The notes under the pieces: model-generated
Seen by the model: only the letters and a program-made list of their open reading frames with translations
Told to the model about the DNA's origin: nothing
The model's database searches: none
Program-made: the position numbers and the translations under genes
In this document: positions 38,884-45,414 of the stretch, piece after piece
Layout: each line of letters begins with the position of its first letter
Position numbering within the stretch: position 1 is the stretch's first letter
Source of the DNA: Anaerolinea sp.
GTDB taxonomy: Bacteria; Chloroflexota; Anaerolineae; Anaerolineales; Anaerolineaceae
Direction: 5' to 3'
Length of the DNA stretch: 64,000 nucleotides
Assembly: GCA_029975055.1 (NCBI GenBank)
Contig: JARKPU010000067.1
Coordinates: 1 to 64,000, forward strand

Positions 38884-39480
38884 AGTACACAGACTTTTCG
38901 TGTCAATGAAATGATCCGGGTGCCGGAAGTACGCCTGATCGGCCCCAAAGGTGATAACCTGGGCGTAGTCCCCATTCAAGAAGCCCTGCGCATCGCGCGC
39001 GATGCCGAACTAGACCTGGTCGAAGTTGCCGCCGGAGCGACCCCTCCGGTTTGCCGCGTTATGGACTTCGGCAAGTTCCTCTACGAACGCGCCAAGAAGG
39101 AACGCGAGGCGAAAAAAGCCCAGACCAAGATCGAAGTCAAGGAGATTCGCCTGCGCCCCAAGACCAACGAGCACCATCGCGGCTTCAAGACGCGCGACGC
39201 GCGCCGCTGGCTGCTGGAGGGCAACAAGGTCAAGGTGACCATCCGCTTCCGCGGCCGCGAGGTAACTTACCCCGAGCTGGCATTGGAAGACCTGCGCGAG
39301 ATCGCCGAAGAGCTGGCCGACATCGCCTCGATCGAGCAGCCGCCCTTGATGGAAGGGAAAGTGATGAACATGGTGCTCAGCCCGGCCAAGCCAGGCAAGA
39401 AGAGCGGAGCGGCTTCCAAGCCCTCTGCCACACCCCAGGCACCTGACGCGCCCGAACCGGCCGGTGAAGCGGGCAGCTAA
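38881..39480 (+). CDS. infC: translation initiation factor IF-3, AUC start
   Basis: 199 aa starting at ATC 38881. Typical IF-3 order: FRVNEMIRVPEVRLIGPKGDNLGVV, LDLVEVAAGATPPVCRVMDFGKFLYE, then the C-terminal domain KEIRLRPKTNEHHRGFKTRDARRWL and KVKVTIRFRGRE. A Ser/Pro/Ala tail of about 30 residues follows. IF-3 rejects non-canonical start codons, and infC in many bacteria uses AUU or AUC so that the factor represses its own translation; the same is inferred here. First gene of infC-rpmI-rplT. Confidence 0.93.
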   Translation: MSTQTFRVNEMIRVPEVRLIGPKGDNLGVVPIQEALRIARDAELDLVEVAAGATPPVCRVMDFGKFLYERAKKEREAKKAQTKIEVKEIRLRPKTNEHHRGFKTRDARRWLLEGNKVKVTIRFRGREVTYPELALEDLREIAEELADIASIEQPPLMEGKVMNMVLSPAKPGKKSGAASKPSATPQAPDAPEPAGEAGS

Positions 39481-39505
39481 GCCTGTTTTCATTGCCTCGT
39501 TTCGA

Positions 39506-39538
39506 CGGCCCGCCGCCCTGCGCAGCGGGCCGTTTTAT
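39506..39538 (+). terminator. terminator/attenuator between infC and rpmI
   Basis: CGGCCCGC / GCGGGCCG stem followed by TTTTAT, 25 nt past the infC stop. It would uncouple infC from the ribosomal genes. Confidence 0.75.
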
Positions 39539-39627
39539 CGCTCTGCCGGAGCACAAGGGCAGCCCCTTTTCTCATCTCCACTTCTCCTCTCGTTGACTTC
39601 TCATCTGGTCTCTCCCACTTTTTGTGG

Positions 39628-39633
39628 TATAAT
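39628..39633 (+). promoter_or_regulatory. rpmI -10 box
   Basis: TATAAT 47 nt upstream of the GTG start of rpmI. No good -35 box is visible at standard spacing. Confidence 0.5.
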
Positions 39634-39680
39634 TCGCCTTCGCGCGAGCAAGAGTTATCATTAGAAAGAGGAGTTTCGCT

Positions 39681-39917
39681 GTGCCACGCAAAACTAAGCC
39701 CGGCAAAATCAAGATGAAGACCCACAAGGCAACCTCCAAACGGTTCCGCCTGACGGGGTCGGGGGTGCTGGTACGCACCAAGGGCGGCAAGAGCCATCTG
39801 CGCCGCCGCACCTCTAAGCGCACCAAAGCCCTGTTCACCGAAATGCTGCCCGTCGAGGGCGAGGGCATCATCAAGCGCGTCGAGCGCCTGGCCCCTTACC
39901 TGAACAAGAACAGCTAA
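39681..39917 (+). CDS. rpmI: 50S ribosomal protein L35
   Basis: 78 aa with a GTG start preceded by AGAGGAG. The family core KMKTHKATSKRFRLTGSGVLVR...SHLRRRTSKRTKAL is clear. It is about a dozen residues longer than the usual L35, mostly a basic N-terminal stretch and an acidic/helical C-terminus. It appears to have its own promoter downstream of a terminator. Confidence 0.95.
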   Translation: MPRKTKPGKIKMKTHKATSKRFRLTGSGVLVRTKGGKSHLRRRTSKRTKALFTEMLPVEGEGIIKRVERLAPYLNKNS

Positions 39918-40008
39918 TCGTCACCCATCCATTTTTAGTGCGGCCGTTGGGTGCTCGCAACTGGTCTGACAGCCGACCGGCGCCCAGGGGAACGCAAAGG
40001 AGCAAGCT

Positions 40009-40359
40009 ATGGCACGTGTAAAGGGAGGCCCCAAAGGCCACCTGCGCCACAAGAAAATTTTAAAGATGACTCAGGGCTACTTTGGCTCTCGGCATCTGCT
40101 CTTCCGCCGCGCCCAGGAAGCCATGCTGAAAAGCATGTGGTACGCCACGCGCGACCGCAAAACCCGCAAGCGCGACCTGCGCAAGCTGTGGATCATGCGC
40201 ATCAACGCCGCGGCGCGCGCCAACGGCACCACCTACAGCCGCCTGGTCAACGGCATGAAAGTCGCCGGCATCACGCTCAACCGCAAGGTCCTCGCCGACC
40301 TGGCCGTGCGCGACCCGCAGGCTTTCGCCGCCGTCGTAGCCAAAGCCACAGCCGCCTGA
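40009..40359 (+). CDS. rplT: 50S ribosomal protein L20
   Basis: 116 aa. [38 protein letters not shown] and [21 protein letters not shown] are canonical L20. L20 organises 23S rRNA early in assembly and in many bacteria represses its own operon. The start has AAGGAGC upstream. Last gene of the cluster, followed by a strong terminator. Confidence 0.97.
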   Translation: MARVKGGPKGHLRHKKILKMTQGYFGSRHLLFRRAQEAMLKSMWYATRDRKTRKRDLRKLWIMRINAAARANGTTYSRLVNGMKVAGITLNRKVLADLAVRDPQAFAAVVAKATAA

Positions 40360-40387
40360 TTTCATCTTTCAGGCAGCGAAACCTCAC

Positions 40388-40416
40388 CCGGGCTGGAGTT
40401 GATCCAGCCCGGTTTT
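40388..40416 (+). terminator. rplT terminator
   Basis: Perfect 10-bp stem CCGGGCTGGA / TCCAGCCCGG with loop GTTGA, then TTTTC. Confidence 0.9.
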
Positions 40417-40438
40417 CATTCCCCTTCCCAGGGTCGTG

Positions 40439-40543
40439 GAGATGCGCCCCCTCCCAAACCCTCCCCCAAAATCGCCACGATGCGCCCCCTCCCAAACCCT
40501 CCCCCAAAATCGCAACGATTTTGGGGGAGGGGCAGGGGTGGGG
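40439..40543. repeat. tandem CCCTCCCCCAAAATCGC repeat
   Basis: Two direct units of GATGCGCCCCCTCCC plus AAACCCTCCCCCAAAATCGC. The second is followed by its inverted arm CGATTTTGGGGGAGGGG and a GGGGTGGGGG tail. Same family as 32930-33170. It lies between convergent rplT and the Cas4-like gene. Confidence 0.75.
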
Positions 40544-40549
40544 GTCAAT

Positions 40550-41077
40550 TCACCCCGGTATCTTCTCTTCGCACACCCCCTTATACCCGCACCTTGCGCA
40601 GCGCGAGGGCTCCTCGTGCGAGCGGTGCGCCTCGCCGCGGCGCTGCTGCGCCTCATGCATCTCATCCAGCAGCGCGCGCAGCTCGGCCTCCAGCCCGGGC
40701 GTGTACTCAATGGCAAAGGTGCGGTTGCGATAGTGCAGAATGCCGTAAGGCGGGCGCTTGCCGCTGGAGCGTTCCACCAGCAGGCAGTACGCCGCCAGCT
40801 GGAACAGGTGCCCCTCGCGCGGCTCAGCCGGTGCCCACGCGCTCTTCACCTCCACCGGGATCAGCACACCCCTCTGCTCGACGAGATAATCCGGCCGGCC
40901 GGTCAGCCCGGTCTCCGCGTCATAGAGCGGCTTTTCGGGGCGCTTCCAGCGGCCCATATCCGCCGCGATCACCCGCCCCTCTGGCAGCCCCGCCGCCTTC
41001 CGCTGGCGCGCCGCCAGCCAAAGCGCCAGCAGCGCCAGCGCCAGCAGCAGCCCGGCCAGAGGGATCAGCCCGTTCAT
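40550..41077 (-). CDS. Cas4-like PD-(D/E)XK nuclease, catalytic half, membrane-anchored
   Basis: 175 aa. One membrane helix at 5-22 (LIPLAGLLLALALLALWL) is followed by positive residues, placing the rest in the cytoplasm. The nuclease core shows GRPDYLV (D63), PVEVKS (E76, K78) and QLAAY (Q93, Y97), the Cas4/RecB-type order. The C-terminus has C160-x2-C163-x5-C169, three of the four cysteines that hold the 4Fe-4S cluster in Cas4. The missing N-terminal cysteine motif is encoded by the preceding gene, whose stop overlaps this ATG by 4 nt. Likely a DNA exonuclease; no CRISPR locus is nearby. Confidence 0.7.
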   Translation of the reverse strand: MNGLIPLAGLLLALALLALWLAARQRKAAGLPEGRVIAADMGRWKRPEKPLYDAETGLTGRPDYLVEQRGVLIPVEVKSAWAPAEPREGHLFQLAAYCLLVERSSGKRPPYGILHYRNRTFAIEYTPGLEAELRALLDEMHEAQQRRGEAHRSHEEPSRCARCGYKGVCEEKIPG

Positions 41078-41313
41078 CGCAGCAAGGTCAGCGTCAAACC
41101 CACCGCCAGCGCTCCCACCGCCCCCAACAGCAGCAGCCAGCCCGCCGCGCGCAGCAACCCAGATGCCAGCACGCTGCGCCCGTGTCGGTGGTGGAACCCC
41201 GTCCCGCCGGCCAGTTCGGCTTGATTCTCAGGTTTTACCCCCTGCGCCTGGTACCACCATGCCCGCCGGCAGAACAGGTACGCGCCGATCTCAGAGGCCC
41301 GGATTGTCCGCAT
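41074..41313 (-). CDS. Cas4-like N-terminal cysteine-motif half, membrane-anchored
   Basis: 79 aa. MRTIRASEIGAYLFCRRAWW matches the N-terminal Cas4 motif with the first cluster cysteine (C15). His residues at 41, 42 and 44 (GFHHRHG) fall where Cas4 has its metal-binding His. It ends in a membrane helix (about 49-77). With the next gene, the two helices would form a hairpin whose flanking parts both lie in the cytoplasm. It overlaps the translin-like gene by 23 nt and the catalytic half by 4 nt. An alternative is a recent split of one longer gene; both halves keep key residues. Confidence 0.65.
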   Translation of the reverse strand: MRTIRASEIGAYLFCRRAWWYQAQGVKPENQAELAGGTGFHHRHGRSVLASGLLRAAGWLLLLGAVGALAVGLTLTLLR

Positions 41314-41950
41314 GACCCTCCCGCTCCAGCCGCCGCGTGGCCTGCTGGATCACCTGCTCCAGGTGCTGCTCGCGCATCGAGATGGTCAAATCGCCGCGCG
41401 TGCGCTCGAGCAGGCTGCGGGCGATGTCCGTCTGGCGGCGCAGCCCGTTGGTCACCGCGTCGGGGTAATCCATGGTGACGAGGGTTTCGTAGATGTCGTC
41501 CATCAGCCCCAGCAGGCGCTCGGCCTCCGCGGAATAACCCTGGCGCAAGATATCGAGGCAGCGCCGGCGCAGCTCTCCGGCCGCCTCAGCCAGCCCGTTG
41601 AGGAAGGTGGCATACTCCACCCCCAGCTCCTCCGGGTCGGGCAGCGGCTGCGCTTCGATCAACGCGCAGGTGATGCAAGCCTCGGCGTATTCTTTGATCG
41701 CGTCCTGGGTGTAACCGGCGTAGAACAGCTCGGGGTAGACCGCCAGGTCGCGCTTGAGCGCCTCGACGATCCCCCGCGCCTCGGCGAGCTGCTCCATGGC
41801 CGCCTCGTGCTCGGCGCGGTGAATGGCGCGGATGGCCTGCGCGGCATGGCGGGTGACCAGGCGCGCCTGCGCCAGGGCCTGGTCGCGCGCGCGGGTGCGC
41901 GCTTCCAGGGCCTGGTGGATCTTCTCTGTGATCTCAGGTAAACGGTCCAT
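41291..41950 (-). CDS. translin/TRAX-like protein
   Basis: 219 aa, all helical. The region from about 115 to 200 matches the translin superfamily: EYATFLNGLAEAAGELRRRCLD, LMDDIYETLVTMDYPDAVTNGLRRQTD and RSLLERTRGDLT. The Glu of GELRR corresponds to an acidic catalytic position of TRAX; other catalytic residues cannot be assigned with certainty by eye. Eukaryotic translin/TRAX (C3PO) binds nucleic acid and degrades RNA. In this cluster it lies 21 nt after ssb and overlaps the Cas4-like N-half gene, which suggests a role in nucleic-acid processing. Confidence 0.75.
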   Translation of the reverse strand: MDRLPEITEKIHQALEARTRARDQALAQARLVTRHAAQAIRAIHRAEHEAAMEQLAEARGIVEALKRDLAVYPELFYAGYTQDAIKEYAEACITCALIEAQPLPDPEELGVEYATFLNGLAEAAGELRRRCLDILRQGYSAEAERLLGLMDDIYETLVTMDYPDAVTNGLRRQTDIARSLLERTRGDLTISMREQHLEQVIQQATRRLEREGHADNPGL

Positions 41951-41971
41951 AGGGTTTTGGAGCGGGTTGGC

Positions 41972-42391
41972 TTAGAAGGGGATCGAATCGCCCGCGTCGC
42001 CGCCGGCTTCGATCTCCCCGCTGCCCGGCTCGCCACCGCCCTCGCCGCGCGAGGAGAGGAAGCGCACGGTGGCCGCCGTCACCTCAAAAGAAGCGCCCGG
42101 CGTGCCGTCCTGGCGCGTCCAGATGCGCGGACCGCCGTTCTTATCGGCCTGCAGGCGCCCTTCGACGAGCACTTTCGACCCCTTGTGCAGGTACTGATTG
42201 CACGTCTCAGCCATCTTCCCGAACACGGAAACGCGGAACCAGAGCGTTTCATCCACCTTTTCGCCCTGGCTGTTGGTGTAGTTGCGGCTCGAAGCCATAG
42301 AAAAGCTCGTCACCGGCTGCCCCGAGGGCAGGAAGCGCATCTCGGGGTCGCGCCCGAGGTTGCCGACAATGATGATCGTATGGAAAGACAT
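41972..42391 (-). CDS. ssb: single-stranded DNA-binding protein
   Basis: 139 aa: an OB fold from about 1 to 112 (IIIVGNLGRDPEMRFLPSGQPVTSFSMASS, ETLWFRVSVFGKMAETCNQYL, GSKVLVEGRLQ), then a Gly-rich linker and the acidic tail DSIPF that recruits partner proteins. It leads a four-gene minus-strand cluster with the translin-like and Cas4-like genes. TATAAT is at 42450-42445, about 55 nt upstream. Confidence 0.95.
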   Translation of the reverse strand: MSFHTIIIVGNLGRDPEMRFLPSGQPVTSFSMASSRNYTNSQGEKVDETLWFRVSVFGKMAETCNQYLHKGSKVLVEGRLQADKNGGPRIWTRQDGTPGASFEVTAATVRFLSSRGEGGGEPGSGEIEAGGDAGDSIPF

Positions 42392-42444
42392 GTGGTTGGG
42401 TTCCTTTCTGATATCCGAAAACAGGACACAGGTCTGATAGATCC

Positions 42445-42508
42445 ATTATACACGAAAAATAGGAATTATGTTCGATTTATAAAATCGAGTTTTGGATTCC
42501 TGTATAAT
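42445..42508. promoter_or_regulatory. divergent promoter region with TCGATTT/AAATCGA palindrome
   Basis: A minus-strand TATAAT (42450-42445) faces ssb and a plus-strand TATAAT (42503-42508) faces the MFS gene. Between them TCGATTT-ATA-AAATCGA (42473-42489) is a 7-bp inverted repeat that could be an operator. Confidence 0.45.
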
Positions 42509-42522
42509 TTTACAATGCAATT

Positions 42523-42694
42523 GCTAAATGGTTTTCTCGCCAAGCTCAGAACATCTCCCCTCATCCCCCGGCCCTTCTCCCAGAGGGAGAAGGGAGGCAA
42601 AAAGCCTCTCCCTCTGGGACGCGCTTCGCGCACCCGCAGGGGTGAGGGTAGGGTGAGGGAAAAACCAAGGATTTTGGCGAGAAAACCGCTAAAT
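42523..42694. mobile_element. 158-bp MITE with 14-bp terminal repeats and 7-bp target duplication
   Basis: The element spans 42530-42687. Its ends GGTTTTCTCGCCAA (42530-42543) and TTGGCGAGAAAACC (42674-42687) are exact inverted repeats. The flanks are GCTAAAT on both sides (42523-42529, 42688-42694). The interior is non-coding and carries the CTCTCCC/GGGAGAG repeat. It sits between the plus-strand promoter and the MFS gene. Confidence 0.85.
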
Positions 42695-42718
42695 TCTCCT
42701 CACTCTTAAAGGCGGAAC

Positions 42719-43921
42719 ATGAGATTTTTCCGCCGCAACCGCCTGGCGGCCCTCATCCTCACCTTCCTGGTGATCGAATTCCTCGACGAGCTGGTTTACG
42801 GCGCCCTCGAGACCTCCTGGCCGCTCATCCGCGCCGACCTCGGCCTCACGTACGTGCAGATCGGCCTGGCCCTCAGCCTGCCCGGACTGATCGGCAACAC
42901 CATCGAGCCCGTGCTCGGCATCCTCGCCGACACCTGGCGGCGGCGCGTGCTCATCCTCGGCGGCGGGGTCTTCTTCAGCGCGGCGCTGCTCTGGATGAGC
43001 ACATCACAAGGCTTTCTCGGCTTCCTCCTCGCAAGCTGCCTGCTCAGCCCGGCCTCGGGCGCCTTCGTCAGCCTCTCGCAGGCCTCGCTGATGGACAGCC
43101 AGCCCGGCCGCCGCGAGCAGAACATGGCCCGCTGGACGTTCGCCGGCTCCATCGGTGTCTTCGCCGGGCCGCTGGTGCTCTCGGCCTCCCTCGCCCTGGG
43201 CTGGGGCTGGCGCGGCCTGCTGGCCGGGCTGGGGGTGTTCAGCCTGGCGGCGCTTCTGCTCGCCTGGCGCAGGGTTCCCGCCCAGGCCAGAGGGTTCGAA
43301 TCCGCCGAAGCCCCCGATGAGCCCGCCGAGAGAAAGCCCCTCACCTTCGCCGAAGGCGTCCGCGCCGCCCTGCGCGCCTTGCGCCGCAAAGACGTGCTGC
43401 GCTGGCTGGTGCTGCTCGAGTTCTCCGACCTGATGCTCGACGTGCTCTACAGCTACCTCGCCCTCTACCTGGTGGATGTGGCCCGCCTCACCCCCGAAGT
43501 GGCGGCGGTGGGCGTGGCCGTGTGGACGGGAGTTGGCCTGCTGGGCGATCTTCTGCTCATCCCGCTCCTCGAGCGCGTGCGCGGGCTTGATTACCTGCGC
43601 GTCAGCGTGGTGCTCGAGCTGCTGCTCTTCCCCGCCTTCCTGCTGGCCGGGCCGCTGGCGCTCAAGTTGATCCTCCTGGGGCTGCTGGGGTTCTTTAATT
43701 CCGGCTGGTATTCGGTGCTGATGGGCCGGCTCTATTCCACCCTGCCCGGCCAGAGCGGCACGGTGCTCACCGTGGGCAACGTGGTCGGCTGGTTCGGCAA
43801 GCTCATTCCCCTGGGCATCGGCCTGGCCGCCGAGCAATTCGGCCTGAGCGCCGCCATGTGGCTGCTGCTGGCCGGGCCGGTCGCCCTGCTCATCGGCCTG
43901 CCGCGCAGAGCCGCGGGGTAA
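42719..43921 (+). CDS. MFS transporter
   Basis: 400 aa with about twelve membrane segments in two halves. FLDELVYGALETSWPLIRADLGLTYVQIGLALSLPGL and the loop ILADTWRRRVLILGG are typical of fosmidomycin-resistance-like or sugar-efflux MFS proteins. The substrate is not predictable. A MITE insertion separates the gene from its apparent promoter. The Shine-Dalgarno AAAGGCGG is moderate. Confidence 0.85.
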   Translation: MRFFRRNRLAALILTFLVIEFLDELVYGALETSWPLIRADLGLTYVQIGLALSLPGLIGNTIEPVLGILADTWRRRVLILGGGVFFSAALLWMSTSQGFLGFLLASCLLSPASGAFVSLSQASLMDSQPGRREQNMARWTFAGSIGVFAGPLVLSASLALGWGWRGLLAGLGVFSLAALLLAWRRVPAQARGFESAEAPDEPAERKPLTFAEGVRAALRALRRKDVLRWLVLLEFSDLMLDVLYSYLALYLVDVARLTPEVAAVGVAVWTGVGLLGDLLLIPLLERVRGLDYLRVSVVLELLLFPAFLLAGPLALKLILLGLLGFFNSGWYSVLMGRLYSTLPGQSGTVLTVGNVVGWFGKLIPLGIGLAAEQFGLSAAMWLLLAGPVALLIGLPRRAAG

Positions 43922-44041
43922 GGGTTGCGCTTCGGCGTCCGGGCCTCTGCAATTCCCCCACTCAGAGGGTTAGGCAGCCCGCTTCATCGCAGAGTATAAT
44001 GAAGTTGCCGCGCCACATTCAACGTCAAAGGAAGGATCACC

Positions 44042-44419
44042 ATGGGAAAAGCGTGCATCCTCGTCGTAGAAGACAACCCCGATAACCTCGAACTGGTCAA
44101 ATTCCTGCTCGAACAGGCCGGGTATGATGTGGTCGGCCTGCCGGACGGTAAAAAAGCGCTCGCCTGGCTGGCTGAGAACACCCCCGACCTCATCCTCCTG
44201 GATATGAGCCTGCCGGAGATCGACGGTTGGAAGCTGGCCCGCCAGATCAAAGACAACCCCCTCACGCGCGCCGTCACCCTGGTGGCGCTCACCGCCCACA
44301 CCCTCCCCGGCGACCGCAAGCGCGCCCTGGATGCCGGCTGCGACGGCTTCATCTCCAAACCGCTCGACGTGCCCCGCTTCGCCGCCACCGTGGCGGGCTA
44401 CCTGCGGCCTGAAACATAA
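44042..44419 (+). CDS. single-domain response regulator, CheY-like
   Basis: 125 aa, receiver only: the acidic pair E10/D11, phosphoacceptor D54 (ILLDMSLPEIDGWKL) and the conserved Lys in FISKPLD. No output domain, so it acts by protein contact, perhaps with one of the window's histidine kinases, though none is adjacent. The start is preceded by GGAAGG, with a TATAAT at about 43995. Confidence 0.92.
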   Translation: MGKACILVVEDNPDNLELVKFLLEQAGYDVVGLPDGKKALAWLAENTPDLILLDMSLPEIDGWKLARQIKDNPLTRAVTLVALTAHTLPGDRKRALDAGCDGFISKPLDVPRFAATVAGYLRPET

Positions 44420-44425
44420 TCTATC

Positions 44426-44469
44426 CCCGCAAAAGAAAACGACTTGCCCCCCGCAGGGCAGGTTGCGGG
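44426..44469 (+). terminator. nested inverted repeat after the response regulator
   Basis: Outer arms CCCGCAA / TTGCGGG enclose a TGCCCC...GGGCA stem. It lies 7 nt past the stop. The U-run is weak. Confidence 0.5.
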
Positions 44470-44552
44470 CTTTCGCCGGATGCCCCGCGTGCTTGACGTT
44501 CTCCCCGCCCTCGCGCTGAATCCCCCATCTATGGCTGGATATTTTAAGGTTT

Positions 44553-44597
44553 TGTTCTAGAACATTTAATTCAGTTATAGAACAATTGTGCTATAAT
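44553..44597 (+). promoter_or_regulatory. promoter with TGTTCTAGAACA palindrome
   Basis: The 12-bp perfect palindrome TGTTCTAGAACA (44553-44564) is followed by a second TAGAACA half (44578-44584) and TATAAT (44592-44597). It looks like an operator upstream of the lytic transglycosylase gene. Confidence 0.5.
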
Positions 44598-44630
44598 CGG
44601 GGTGCATATGAAAAGGAACCTGAAACCCCG

Positions 44631-45296
44631 ATGAACGGCGTCCAAAAAGCCATCTTCCCTGGAATCGTCCTGGGGGTGATTGCCCTCGTGGCTCTCACCA
44701 ACCTGCTCGCCATCCCCGGCGCGGCAGTCCTCGCCTCCACCGAAGAAGCGCCCGCCGCCGCCCAGGTGGACGAATACGGTAACGCCCTGCCGGTGATCTT
44801 CACCCAGCAGGATGCCCCTGCCGAAGAGCCCGCCCCTGCCGCCGAGCCGCCCGCCGCCGAGGCAGACGATGATGGCGGTTGCGGGGTCAGTTCCAGCTTC
44901 CCGTCCTCCGTGCTGCAGTGGTGCCGGCAGATCACCCGGGCCGCCTCGCAGCACGGCCTCAACCCCGACCTGGTCGCTGCGGTCATCGTCCAGGAGAGCG
45001 GCGGCAACCCCGATGCCTACTCGCACAGCGGCGCGGTCGGGCTGATGCAAGTCATGCCGCGCGACGGCCTGGCTGCTGGGTTCATGTGCGTCAACGGGCC
45101 GTGCTTCGCTTCGCGCCCGAGCATGGCAGAGCTGTACGACCCCGATTTCAACATCGAATACGGCACGCGCATGCTCGCCGGGCTGATATCGAAGCGCGGC
45201 TCAATCCGCGACGGGCTGATGTCTTACGGCCCCGGCAACGTGGGCTACTACTATGCCGATAAAGTGCTGGCGATCTACGAGAATCACCGCAACTGA
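44631..45296 (+). CDS. lytic transglycosylase (SLT domain), membrane-anchored or secreted
   Basis: 221 aa from ATG 44631. A hydrophobic N-terminus (residues 8-36) acts as a signal or anchor, followed by a Pro/Ala/Glu-rich linker to about residue 82. The SLT domain has catalytic E122 in VIVQESGGNPDAYS, AVGLMQVMP and the closing SYGPGNVGYYYADKV motif. It cleaves peptidoglycan glycan strands. A Cys pair near C84/C98 may form a disulfide. Confidence 0.87.
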   Translation: MNGVQKAIFPGIVLGVIALVALTNLLAIPGAAVLASTEEAPAAAQVDEYGNALPVIFTQQDAPAEEPAPAAEPPAAEADDDGGCGVSSSFPSSVLQWCRQITRAASQHGLNPDLVAAVIVQESGGNPDAYSHSGAVGLMQVMPRDGLAAGFMCVNGPCFASRPSMAELYDPDFNIEYGTRMLAGLISKRGSIRDGLMSYGPGNVGYYYADKVLAIYENHRN

Positions 45297-45414
45297 ACCC
45301 GCCCCTCAGGGGGGTATTCGTTTCGATTCTTTTCTTGGCATTCGTTTTCGCAGCGGCAAACTCCCCGCCCCTTGAGGAGCGGGGTCGGGGGTGGGGTTGT
45401 GAACGGTTTTATTT
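45297..45414. other. short convergent intergenic region with GC-rich hairpin
   Basis: Contains a CCCCGC...GCGGGG stem near 45366-45387 followed by GTCGGGGGTGGGG, related to the CCCTCCCCC repeat family; no gene. It may terminate both convergent genes. Confidence 0.4.

Noticed and set aside
43290..43303. GGTTCGAATCC, tRNA T-loop-like
   Set aside because: It lies inside the MFS coding frame and no acceptor, D or anticodon arms surround it.
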